NCBI RefSeq assembly: GCF_012910805.1
Contig: NZ_WTVK01000015.1
Span: 45,450-109,449 of the forward strand
DNA: 64,000 nt
Reading direction: 5' to 3'
Source: Aromatoleum evansii
GTDB lineage: Bacteria > Pseudomonadota > Gammaproteobacteria > Burkholderiales > Rhodocyclaceae
Part shown: piece by piece, positions 1 to 8,599 of the stretch
Numbering within the stretch: position 1 is the first letter of the stretch
Layout of the letters: the number at the start of each line of letters is the position of its first letter
The notes under the pieces: model-generated
Told to the model about the DNA's origin: nothing
What the model saw: the letters and a program-made list of their open reading frames with translations, nothing else
Database searches by the model: none
Position numbers and translations under genes: made by a program

Positions 1-1665
1 TGGTCGGAGGCGCTCGAAGGGACCTGCGGCGTCGGCACGGCACTGATGGACGGCCAGCCGATGCTCGTGCACCGCGACGAACACTTCCGTTCGCACAACA
101 TCGCTTTCAGCTGCAGTTCGGTGCCGATCTTCGGCCCCGACGACCGCCCGGTCGCCGTGCTCGACGCCACCGCCCTGCACGCCCCCACTCAGCGCGAAAG
201 CCAGCTCCTCGTCTATCGCCTCGTGCTCGACCGCGCGCAGCAGATCGAGAACGCCTTCGCCTGGTACAACCTGCGCCCCTACTGGGTGCTGCAGCTCGGG
301 CGGCTGGCCGAATACCTCAGCGTTCAGACCGACTACCTCGTCGCCTTCGACGACAGTGGCCACATCGTCGGCGGCAACCGTCGCGCACGGCTGGAACTCC
401 TCGACGGCGACGGCGGGCCTGCGCCGGCCTTCATCGACGACCTCTTCGAATGCACGACGAACGAGATCCTCGCCGCCGCGCACGCGCACCCCGGACAGGC
501 CTTCCCGTTGCGCGTCACCGCGAACGGCGAACGCCTCTTCGCGATCCTGCGCGCCCCGGCGACGCGCACCCGCAGCGGACTCGCGCGGTCGCAGAGCGAG
601 GACGAATCGGCCGACGACGGCGTGCGCGCGCAGATCCCCGGCTTCTCGCACCTCGCGCTCGACGACGCGCGCCTGCGCGGCAACGTCGAACGCGCGCTGA
701 AGGTCGCCAACCGCGACATCCCGGTCATGCTGCTGGGCGAGACCGGCACCGGCAAGGAAGCCTTCGCGCGCGCGATCCACGACTACAGCGAGCGGCGCGA
801 CAAGCCTTTCGTCGCGCTCAACTGCGCCGCGATCCCGGAGACGCTGATCGAGAGCGAGCTTTTCGGCTATCGTGACGGCGCCTTCACCGGCGCACGCAGC
901 AAGGGCGTGCGCGGCAAGATCCTGCAGTCCGACGGAGGTACGCTCTTCCTCGACGAGATCGGCGACATGCCGCTGCAACTGCAGAGCCGGCTGCTGCGCG
1001 TGCTCGCCGAAGGCGAAGTGCTGCCGCTGGGCGCCGAATCGCCGACGCCGGTGCGCCTGCACGTGATCTGTGCGACGCACCAGGACCTGCCCGAGCTCGT
1101 GCAGCAGGGGCGCTTCCGCGAAGACCTCTACTACCGCCTCAACGGTGCGGTCTTCCTGCTGCCCCCGCTGCGCGAGCGCGACGACATCCGCGGCGTGATC
1201 GACAAGGTCACGCGCGAGGAAGCCGCGGCGATGGAGCGTTCCGACCTGCGTCTCGCCGCGACGACGCTCGACGCGCTGGCCCGCCACGACTGGCCGGGCA
1301 ACATCCGCCAGTTGCGCCACGCGATGCGCTACGCCTGCGCGATCGCCGACGGCGACGCCGTCGAACTCGAGCATCTGCCGCCCGATCTGTTCCGCGCTCG
1401 CCCCGGCGGTCACGCCGCGGCGCCACGCACCGATGCCTTTGACGACGCCCCGCCGCTGCGCCTGCCCGCGCCCGCCGACGCCCCGCGCCGGCCGCTATCG
1501 AACGCCGAAGCGGAACTCCGCGCCCTGATGCTCACGGCATTGCGCCGCCATCAGTGGCAGGTCACGGTGACCGCCCGCGAATTGGGCATGTCGCGCGCCA
1601 CTTTCTACCGCAAGATGGCGCGGCTGCAGATCGTCAGCCCGAACCGGCGGGAGTTCGATGCGTGA
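1..1665 (+). CDS. Sigma-54-dependent Fis-family activator, AcoR-like (5' truncated)
   Basis: Activator of sigma-54 RNA polymerase. The frame is open from base 1 ([15 protein letters not shown] before the first Met at 46), so the N-terminus lies outside the window. The visible start is the end of a GAF-type sensor region as in AcoR-family regulators, followed by a PAS-like stretch. The AAA+ domain has a Walker A (GETGTGKE), an intact GAFTGA sigma-54 contact loop, Walker B (LFLDEIGD) and WPGNIRQL. A Fis-type helix-turn-helix ([16 protein letters not shown]) ends the protein. The family senses small molecules such as acetoin or alcohols through the N-terminal part. Its position next to the PQQ-dehydrogenase operon, which has a sigma-54-like promoter at 5386-5400, makes it a candidate regulator of that operon; this is inference. 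Confidence 0.9.
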   Translation, partial: WSEALEGTCGVGTALMDGQPMLVHRDEHFRSHNIAFSCSSVPIFGPDDRPVAVLDATALHAPTQRESQLLVYRLVLDRAQQIENAFAWYNLRPYWVLQLGRLAEYLSVQTDYLVAFDDSGHIVGGNRRARLELLDGDGGPAPAFIDDLFECTTNEILAAAHAHPGQAFPLRVTANGERLFAILRAPATRTRSGLARSQSEDESADDGVRAQIPGFSHLALDDARLRGNVERALKVANRDIPVMLLGETGTGKEAFARAIHDYSERRDKPFVALNCAAIPETLIESELFGYRDGAFTGARSKGVRGKILQSDGGTLFLDEIGDMPLQLQSRLLRVLAEGEVLPLGAESPTPVRLHVICATHQDLPELVQQGRFREDLYYRLNGAVFLLPPLRERDDIRGVIDKVTREEAAAMERSDLRLAATTLDALARHDWPGNIRQLRHAMRYACAIADGDAVELEHLPPDLFRARPGGHAAAPRTDAFDDAPPLRLPAPADAPRRPLSNAEAELRALMLTALRRHQWQVTVTARELGMSRATFYRKMARLQIVSPNRREFDA

Positions 1666-1687
1666 TGATGCGCCTCGGAGACTGACC

Positions 1688-2164
1688 ATGACCGAGAATT
1701 CCCCCGGCACCGGTTCCACCGCCGACCGCCAGTTCGTCCATTCGCGCCTGATCGATGCCCCGCGGGAGCGCGTCTTCAAGGCGTTCAGCGATCCGTCGCA
1801 CCTTGCCCGTTGGTGGGGCCCCAAGGGCTTCAGCAACACCTTCGACGAATTCGACTTCCGCCCCGGCGGCGCCTGGCGATTCGTGATGCACGGTCCGGAT
1901 GGCACGAACTACCCGAACGAGAGCGTCTTCACCGAAATCGTCGCGCTCGAGCGGATCGTCCTGGAGCATCTCTCCGGGCATCACTTCGAATTGACCGTCA
2001 CGCTCACGGCACAGGGCGAGCAGACGCTGCTCGGCTGGCGGCAGGTCTTCGATACGGCAGAAGAACGGCAACGCATCGCCGCGTTCGTGACCGAAGCCAA
2101 CGAGCAGAATCTGGATCGCCTCACGGCGGAGTTGCGGCACGTGAGCCGACACCGCGGCGGCTGA
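1688..2164 (+). CDS. SRPBCC / AHSA1-like domain protein
   Basis: About 158 residues, the normal size for a single START/AHSA1-like (SRPBCC) hydrophobic-pocket domain. The diagnostic stretches are RLIDAPRERVFKAFSDP near the N-terminus, ARWWGPKGF, and FRPGGAWRFVMHGPDG. Members bind a small ligand or, as in Aha1, a chaperone; the substrate here cannot be told. The start at 1688 is preferred over an in-frame ATG at 1658 because GGAG lies 7 nt upstream and the earlier start would overlap the regulator. It follows the sigma-54 activator by 22 bp on the same strand and may be co-transcribed with it. Confidence 0.75.
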   Translation: MTENSPGTGSTADRQFVHSRLIDAPRERVFKAFSDPSHLARWWGPKGFSNTFDEFDFRPGGAWRFVMHGPDGTNYPNESVFTEIVALERIVLEHLSGHHFELTVTLTAQGEQTLLGWRQVFDTAEERQRIAAFVTEANEQNLDRLTAELRHVSRHRGG

Positions 2165-2212
2165 CGTCGACATTGTCGGCTGCCATCCGGACCCGTCTTC
2201 CACGCCAGCGAC

Positions 2213-2608
2213 CTAGGACTGCGTCCCGAGAAAACGCAGGTAGGCCACCAGCTCCCAGATCTGCTCCGCGCTGAACGCCGCGCCCCACGGCGGCATCACG
2301 TCCGCACCGACGCGCCCGTGCGTGATCGTCTCGAACATCACCGCCACCGGCAGATCCTTGCGTCCCTTGAAATCCGGCGCGCGACCGCCGACGCCCTCGA
2401 AGCCGTGGCAATAGCCCGCGCAGGTCTTGTTGAAGCGCTTGCGGCCGGCCTCGATGCGCGCCGGATCGGCGAGGTCGAAAGGCGCGGCGAACTGGCCGCC
2501 GGCGGGGGCGGCCTCGCGCGCCGGCTCGACGGCCGCGGGGCCGACCGCGACGCTGTTGAAGGACAAGCCCGCGAGAAGGCTCAACAGGGAGAGGGCGCGC
2601 ACAAACAT
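2213..2608 (-). CDS. Small periplasmic c-type cytochrome with CX3CH haem motif
   Basis: About 131 residues with an N-terminal signal sequence (MFVRALSLLSLLAGL) and one class I cytochrome c domain. The haem motif reads C63-AGY-C67-H68, three residues between the cysteines instead of two. The distal ligand is probably Met105 in GADVMPPWG. It lies downstream of the PQQ dehydrogenase on the same strand, so it is the likely electron acceptor of that enzyme, as cytochrome c partners are for quinoprotein alcohol dehydrogenases. An alternative ATG five codons upstream (2623) is possible; I chose 2608 because it starts a standard signal peptide. Function as electron carrier is confident; partnership is inferred from the operon. 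Confidence 0.8.
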   Translation of the reverse strand: MFVRALSLLSLLAGLSFNSVAVGPAAVEPAREAAPAGGQFAAPFDLADPARIEAGRKRFNKTCAGYCHGFEGVGGRAPDFKGRKDLPVAVMFETITHGRVGADVMPPWGAAFSAEQIWELVAYLRFLGTQS

Positions 2609-2644
2609 GATTGTTCCATCCATGGCAAGGCGAGTGCAGAAAGG

Positions 2645-2672
2645 ACGGGGCGGCGATCCGCAGCCGCCCCGT
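2645..2672 (-). terminator. Intergenic hairpin between PQQ dehydrogenase and cytochrome genes
   Basis: A perfect 10-bp GC-rich stem (ACGGGGCGGC / GCCGCCCCGT) with an 8-nt loop lies downstream of the dehydrogenase stop and upstream of the cytochrome start. On the minus strand it is followed only by a short CCTTTC, so it may act as a weak terminator, or as an mRNA stabiliser that lowers cytochrome relative to dehydrogenase expression. Confidence 0.45.
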
Positions 2673-2724
2673 GAAGAAGGGCGGGAAGCAGACCCGCCCA
2701 AGGAGGAAGAAGGAACGGAAGCGC

Positions 2725-4386
2725 TCAATCCACCGTGAAGGCGATCAGCGCCGCCCCGCCCGGCAGATCCTTGATCTGCGGATAGGCCCCGGCGAGGAAG
2801 CCCGGCGCATGCGAGCCCAGCCCCGTTGGCACGACGACGTACTGGCGCCCGCCCGTGGCATAGCTCACCGGCCCGCCACGCAGCCCCGAGCCGGCGTTGA
2901 AGCGCCACAACTCCTTGCCGTCGTCGGCGTCATAGGCGTAGATGCGCCCTTCCATGTCGCCCGTGAACACCAGCCCGCCGGCCGTGGTCAGGACGCTTGA
3001 GAGCGGCGGCAGCTCGTAGCGGATGCTCCACTTCACCTTGCCCGTCAGCGGATCGCGCGCATCGAGCCGGCCGTGCGGCTTGTCGGCGGGCGGCGGCACG
3101 AGCTTGATCTCGTCGATGCCGAGCGACAGCGAGGAGATCGCCGTGAGGTTCGCCGGATCGTCGCGCCCGGCGACGACCTCGTTGCACACTTCCATCGCGT
3201 GCGAGTACCACAGCCCCGTCTGCGGGTTGAACGCACCGTGGTTCCAGCTGCGCGCGCCGAGGAGGTTCGGGCAGAACAGCTTGCGCTTGCCCTCCTCCGG
3301 ATACACCGGGTCGATCAGCCGCCCGGTCTTCGGGTCGATGCCCTTCACCCAGTTCACGTGCTGCGCGAACTGCCACACGTTCTCGAGCTTGCCGTCGTCC
3401 TTGTCCATCACGAACACGAAGCCGCTCTTGTTCAGATGCACGATCACGTCCTTGCCGTCCGCGCCCTTCACCATCAGCGCCTCGTACGCGGAATCGAAGT
3501 CCCAGGAGTCGTGCGGGATCTCCTGCCGCGCCCACTTCAGCTTGCCGGTCTTCGGATCGAGCGCGAGCAGGCTCGCGGTCCACTTGTTGTCGCCCTTGCG
3601 GTCGGCGTTGAAGTAGTCCGGCGCGGCGTTCGAGGTGCCGATGTAGATCGTGTCCGTGCGCGGGTCGTAGGTCCCCGGCATCCACGCGCTGCCGCCGCCG
3701 CGCTGGCGCGAGTCGCCCGGCCAGCTCTCGGGGTCGTCGCGCAGGATCTCGAAGGTCCACGCGGGCTTGCCGGTGTCGGCATTCACCGCATGGATCTTCC
3801 CGCTGATCGGCTGGTCGCCGCCCGTCGTGCCGCCGAAGAGCACGTCGCCGGCGAGCTGCGGCGGCGCCGAGAAGAGCGCCCCGTACTGCGACTTGAGGTC
3901 CGTGAGCTGCGTCGACCAGACCTCCTTGCCGGTCTTCTGGTCGAGCGCGACGAAGCGCCCGTCGAGCGTGCCGAGGAATACCTTGCCGCGCCCCACCGTC
4001 ACGCCGCGGCTCGCAGCCGCATAGAAAGTCTGCTTCGACAGCGGATCGAGCTTCGGCTCGTAGCGCCACAGCGTGCGCCCGCTCGCCGCATCGACGGCCC
4101 ACACGTTGTTGTTCGCCGACACGTAGTACAGCACGCCATCGACCACGATAGGCGTGGCCTGGATGCCGTGGGTGATGTTGCCTGGCTGGTGGATCCACGC
4201 GACCTTCAGCCGCGCCACGTTGTCGCGGTTGATCTGCGCCAGCGGGCTGAAGCGCCACGCGTTGAAGCTGCGGTGGTACTGCGGCCAGTTGTCCGGGTCG
4301 TCGTAACCCGGGCCGCTCGCGGCTCCGACGCTTCCCGACAGCGCCCCCGCACAGGCGAGCGCGACGACCAGTTTCTTCATCTTCAT
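2725..4386 (-). CDS. PQQ-dependent alcohol dehydrogenase (methanol/ethanol family) with lanthanide-type Asp pair
   Basis: Periplasmic quinoprotein of 553 residues with a signal peptide (MKMKKLVVALACAGALSGSVGA) and repeated beta-propeller blades typical of the family (for example AVDAASGRTLWRYEP, ALDQKTGKEVW, AVNADTGKPAWTFE). The catalytic motif is HDSWDFDS: Asp296 fits the catalytic base and Asp298, two residues on, fits the extra Asp that binds a lanthanide in XoxF/PedH-type enzymes. Asn253 in GTSNAAP fits another metal ligand. The usual Glu ligand in GGEFG appears as Asp191 (GGD). The vicinal Cys-Cys pair is absent: the site reads FYAAASRGV (121-129). RBS GGAGGAA is well placed. It sits 27 bp downstream of an outer-membrane transporter gene. 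The substrate is unknown. Confidence 0.9.
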   Translation of the reverse strand: MKMKKLVVALACAGALSGSVGAASGPGYDDPDNWPQYHRSFNAWRFSPLAQINRDNVARLKVAWIHQPGNITHGIQATPIVVDGVLYYVSANNNVWAVDAASGRTLWRYEPKLDPLSKQTFYAAASRGVTVGRGKVFLGTLDGRFVALDQKTGKEVWSTQLTDLKSQYGALFSAPPQLAGDVLFGGTTGGDQPISGKIHAVNADTGKPAWTFEILRDDPESWPGDSRQRGGGSAWMPGTYDPRTDTIYIGTSNAAPDYFNADRKGDNKWTASLLALDPKTGKLKWARQEIPHDSWDFDSAYEALMVKGADGKDVIVHLNKSGFVFVMDKDDGKLENVWQFAQHVNWVKGIDPKTGRLIDPVYPEEGKRKLFCPNLLGARSWNHGAFNPQTGLWYSHAMEVCNEVVAGRDDPANLTAISSLSLGIDEIKLVPPPADKPHGRLDARDPLTGKVKWSIRYELPPLSSVLTTAGGLVFTGDMEGRIYAYDADDGKELWRFNAGSGLRGGPVSYATGGRQYVVVPTGLGSHAPGFLAGAYPQIKDLPGGAALIAFTVD

Positions 4387-4413
4387 GGTGTGTTCCTCCG
4401 CAATCGATCGCGC

Positions 4414-5310
4414 TTACCAGGCGTAGGCGTACTTGAGATTGAGGCTGTCGGTCGCCCCGTGGCTTTCGCCCGCGATGCCGCGCGAGTAGCGCAGGGTGAT
4501 CGACTGGTTGCCGTAGTACTTGAACATCACGCCGATACCGGCGGTCGTCTCGTGGCTTGCGGGCCGCTTCACGCCGGCGGCGCGGTCCCGCCAGCCTTCC
4601 TGACGCTCGTAGTCGAGCGCGAGGAAGGGCTCGATCGCGTCGTTGATCTGGTAACCGAGGCGGTGATTGGTGTGGAACAGCGTTCCCGGCGTTGCATCCG
4701 CCGCGGTCGATTCGCCGAAGAACACGAAGCCCGCATCCGCCGTATAGGTCAGCCTGCCCAACTGCACGTCCCAGAACAGGCTCGACAGGTTCTTCCACAC
4801 GTCGCCGCCGCCGATATCCTGATCACCGACCGGCACCTGCATGAAGGTCTGGAAGCCCAGCGTCGAGTTCGCGCTCGGCTTGTACCAGGCCGCGAAGCCG
4901 GTGATCGGGTCGCCGATGCCGCTCGCCGAGCTGCGCGTGTCCGAGTTCCGCACCCCGACTTCAGGGACGATGATCTCGTACGCGAGCCCGACCTTCGGAT
5001 TCGACTCCGGCGTCCAGAAGCGCACGTATTTCGACAGGCCGACGATCGTGCGCGTCCTCGCCGCGCGCCGGCGGTCGCCGTCGGCGTCCCACTGGCGATC
5101 ACCGTCCTGGAAGGTCGCGTACTGCACGAACACGTTGAAGGGCTTGAAATCGACCGGCAGGTCATACTCGTGCGGGCCGATCACGTCGAGCGTGACCTGC
5201 GCCTGGGCCGGCACGACCGCGCCGAGGGCAGCGGCGACGAGTGCCGCCCGCCAGGGCCGCGACGCGGCGACGGCGCGGCCGCGGCGGCGGCCGGATTGTT
5301 TCTTGTGCAT
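4414..5310 (-). CDS. Outer-membrane transporter-like protein (phenol MetA-pathway family)
   Basis: 298 residues. The start MHKKQSGRRR has a strong GAGGAGAC ribosome site; longer in-frame starts upstream lack one. A signal peptide ends near VVPAQAQ. The rest is a succession of amphipathic strands ending in an aromatic residue (YAYAW), typical of an outer-membrane beta-barrel. Stretches such as KYVRFWTPESNPKVGLAYE and GDPITGFAAWY fit the MetA-pathway-of-phenol-degradation transporter family. It is the first gene of a three-gene unit with the PQQ dehydrogenase and cytochrome, so it may bring the alcohol or aromatic substrate across the outer membrane. The substrate is not known. Confidence 0.75.
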   Translation of the reverse strand: MHKKQSGRRRGRAVAASRPWRAALVAAALGAVVPAQAQVTLDVIGPHEYDLPVDFKPFNVFVQYATFQDGDRQWDADGDRRRAARTRTIVGLSKYVRFWTPESNPKVGLAYEIIVPEVGVRNSDTRSSASGIGDPITGFAAWYKPSANSTLGFQTFMQVPVGDQDIGGGDVWKNLSSLFWDVQLGRLTYTADAGFVFFGESTAADATPGTLFHTNHRLGYQINDAIEPFLALDYERQEGWRDRAAGVKRPASHETTAGIGVMFKYYGNQSITLRYSRGIAGESHGATDSLNLKYAYAW

Positions 5311-5385
5311 TGAATGTCTCCTCGTTGTGTAGTGCTTGCACAGGAGACGAGCGCACCGATCGCTGCCCGCCCCCCTGCAGCTCAC

Positions 5386-5400
5386 GCGAATCCCGTGCCA
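5386..5400 (-). promoter_or_regulatory. Sigma-54-like -24/-12 promoter of the PQQ operon
   Basis: On the minus strand the sequence reads TGGCAC-GGGAT-TCGC, a perfect -24 element and the correct 5-bp spacer, with one mismatch in the -12 element (TTGC expected). It lies 75 bp upstream of the transporter start codon. A sigma-54 activator gene is present at 1-1665. Confidence 0.5.
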
Positions 5401-5451
5401 CGACCGGTTTTCTTTTTCTTCAATGACTTGCGGGACACCGATGGCCCGCCG

Positions 5452-5467
5452 CGAGACAGCCGTCTCG
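5452..5467. promoter_or_regulatory. Inverted repeat, candidate activator site
   Basis: CGAGAC-AGCC-GTCTCG is a perfect 6-4-6 palindrome about 50 bp upstream of the sigma-54-like promoter of the PQQ operon. Its place fits an upstream activating site for a sigma-54 activator, but only one copy is clear. Confidence 0.35.
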
Positions 5468-5607
5468 ATACGCGGGTGAGACGAACGAAACATCTGTCGC
5501 AGAAGCAGGCGGTCGGCTACATGAGTTCGCGATTAGCCTGGCGACTTGTCAGCTCGGGGAGGTTTCGGTAGCGTCGCCCGCCTGCTCTCCCATTTCGAGG
5601 TAAGACC

Positions 5608-6447
5608 GTGCAGCGCCAGATTCCCAACGTCGTCAGCATCGCCGGGGTCGACCCCAGCGGCGGGGCCGGCGTGTTCGCCGACATCAAGACCTTTTCCGCA
5701 CTCGGCGCCTACGGCTGCGGCGTCGTCGCCGCGCTCACCGCGCAGAACACGCAGGCGGTCACCGGCGTGCACACGCCGCCGACCGACTTCCTGCGCCTGC
5801 AGATCGACACCCTGTTCGCGGATGTCGCGATCCACGCGGTCAAGCTCGGCATGTTGGGCAGTGCCGAGATCGTCGCGACGGTCGCGGACCGCCTCGCACA
5901 CTTCGACGCGCCCTTCGTCGTGTGCGACCCGGTGATGGTCGCGAAGAGCGGCGACCATCTGCTCGCACGCAACGCGGTGGCGATGCTGATCGAAGCCCTG
6001 CTGCCGCGCAGCTTCATGATCACGCCGAACCTTCCGGAAGCCGGCGTGCTGCTGGAGCAGCGCCCGCCCGAGACGGTGAAGGAGATGTACCGCGCCGCCG
6101 AGCGCCTGCGCGAGATGCTGCCGCTCTCGTCCGAGCGCTGGGTGCTGCTCAAGGGCGGTCACCTCCCCGGCAGCGATGTCGTGGACCTCTTGTTCGACGG
6201 CGACCGCATGATCGAACTGCCCGCGCCGCGCATAGAGACGAAGAACACGCACGGCACCGGCTGCACGCTGTCGTCGGCGATCGCCGCCCTGCTGCCGCAG
6301 CGCGCCGGCGGCTTCCGTCCGGTCGAAGCGGCTGTGCGGGATGCGCGCGATTACCTGCTGCGCGCGATCGCCGCTTCCGGCGCGCTGTCAGTCGGCAAGG
6401 GGCACGGTCCCGTGCACCACTTCCACCGCTGGTGGCCGTCCGCCTGA
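5608..6447 (+). CDS. thiD: Hydroxymethylpyrimidine / phosphomethylpyrimidine kinase ThiD
   Basis: Phosphorylates HMP and HMP-phosphate to HMP-diphosphate in thiamine synthesis. 279 residues, the normal length. It has the N-terminal SIAGVDPSGGAGVFADIKTF substrate site, DPVMVAKSG, TPNLPEAGVL, and the ribokinase-family anion-hole/catalytic motif NTHGTGCTLSS with the catalytic Cys. The start is GTG at 5608 with GAGG 7 nt before it. It stands alone between two minus-strand units; thiC with its TPP riboswitch is 5 kb downstream. No TPP riboswitch is visible ahead of this gene. A divergent paralogue lies at 27260-28225. Confidence 0.92.
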   Translation: MQRQIPNVVSIAGVDPSGGAGVFADIKTFSALGAYGCGVVAALTAQNTQAVTGVHTPPTDFLRLQIDTLFADVAIHAVKLGMLGSAEIVATVADRLAHFDAPFVVCDPVMVAKSGDHLLARNAVAMLIEALLPRSFMITPNLPEAGVLLEQRPPETVKEMYRAAERLREMLPLSSERWVLLKGGHLPGSDVVDLLFDGDRMIELPAPRIETKNTHGTGCTLSSAIAALLPQRAGGFRPVEAAVRDARDYLLRAIAASGALSVGKGHGPVHHFHRWWPSA

Positions 6448-6516
6448 AGCGACGGGCACACCACGGCGCGCCGGTCGGCGCCGATGCGCCAAGGCGTCAA
6501 GCCGCGGCAATCTCCC

Positions 6517-7857
<1,341 letters not shown>

Positions 7858-7871
7858 GGAGATCGCCCTTC

Positions 7872-7899
7872 CGTTCAGATTGAACGTTCGCAATGAACG
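7872..7899. promoter_or_regulatory. Tandem palindromes, candidate upstream activating sites
   Basis: Two adjoining palindromes share the half-site CGTTC/GAACG: CGTTCA-GAT-TGAACG (7872-7886) and CGTTC-GCAAT-GAACG (7885-7899), centres 13 bp apart. Further direct copies of TGAAC follow at about 7915 and 7925. They lie about 80-105 bp upstream of the sigma-54 promoter, the usual enhancer distance, and just ahead of the activator's own start codon, so they could also give autoregulation. Confidence 0.6.
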
Positions 7900-7977
7900 T
7901 CCAGTGTGGATCGATGAACGCATTTGAACATCCACGCCGCGACGGAAAAATGATTGGCATCAAGCGGTTGGCGAACG

Positions 7978-7993
7978 TGGCACGGCACTGGCT
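7978..7993 (+). promoter_or_regulatory. Sigma-54 promoter of the norSY-senC-orf1 cluster
   Basis: TGGCAC-GGCAC-TGGCT matches the -24/-12 consensus TGGCAC-N5-TTGCW with the right spacing and one mismatch in the -12 element. It lies about 60 bp upstream of the norS start and downstream of palindromic sites at 7872-7899. Confidence 0.7.
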
Positions 7994-8054
7994 ATGTGCA
8001 GTTCAGGGGGACACCCATGTCCCGACCACGAACACATGGACAGGAGAACCCATC

Positions 8055-8585
8055 GTGCAACCCATTGCCTGGCAACTATCACTCGTCTTGATGACGCTCG
8101 TGGCGTTCGGCTTCGCCTTTGTCGCCATCAATTCCGGCCGGCGACAGGACGACTATGCGCCGCTGCAGAAACGCGCCTACCGCCTGCGCACCCGTCTCTT
8201 CTGGGGGCTCGTGCTGGTGTTCGGACCGGCCATGATCTACACGCTCACGGATCTGCCCTATGGCGCCGCGCGTGCCCGGACCGGCTCGGGCCCCTTGCAG
8301 GTCATCGACGCCACCGGCTACCAGTGGCGCTGGGAACTGAGCCAGGACCACGTCACCGCCGGCCGGCCGGTCGAATTCCGCGTCACCAGCGCGGACGTCA
8401 ACCACGGCTTCGGCATCTACGACGCGAACCTGCATCTGGTCGCGCAGACACAGGGGATGCCCGGCTACACCAACACGCTGCGCCACACCTTCGAGGAACC
8501 GGGGACGTACCGGATCCTGTGCATGGAGTACTGCGGCGTCGCACACCACAACATGATGACCGAAATCCGCGTCGACGCTCGGTAA
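8055..8585 (+). CDS. norS: CuA-type subunit II of heme-copper NO reductase (NorS-like)
   Basis: Electron-entry subunit of a heme-copper oxidoreductase. 176 residues from a GTG start with AGGAG 8 nt upstream; upstream in-frame ATGs would read through the sigma-54 promoter. Two membrane helices (about 4-25 and 48-66) are followed by a periplasmic cupredoxin domain with all CuA ligands: His117, Cys156, Glu158, Cys160, His164 and Met167 (CMEYCGVAHHNM). Subunit II of an ordinary oxidase would look similar; assignment to sNOR rests on the partner subunit lacking the active-site Tyr and on the gene order norS-norY-senC-orf1 known from ammonia oxidisers. Electrons probably come from a periplasmic cytochrome c or cupredoxin. 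Confidence 0.75.
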   Translation: MQPIAWQLSLVLMTLVAFGFAFVAINSGRRQDDYAPLQKRAYRLRTRLFWGLVLVFGPAMIYTLTDLPYGAARARTGSGPLQVIDATGYQWRWELSQDHVTAGRPVEFRVTSADVNHGFGIYDANLHLVAQTQGMPGYTNTLRHTFEEPGTYRILCMEYCGVAHHNMMTEIRVDAR

Positions 8586-8599
8586 GGGAGGACTCGAAC

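Noticed and set aside
3073..5313. 746-codon open frame on the plus strand, antisense to the PQQ dehydrogenase and transporter
   Set aside because: Arg/Val/Leu-rich without domain or ribosome site; the minus-strand genes have signal peptides, motifs and good ribosome sites.
5311..5607. TPP riboswitch ahead of thiD
   Set aside because: No aptamer core (CUGAGA or ACCTGA stretch) in this region, unlike ahead of thiC.
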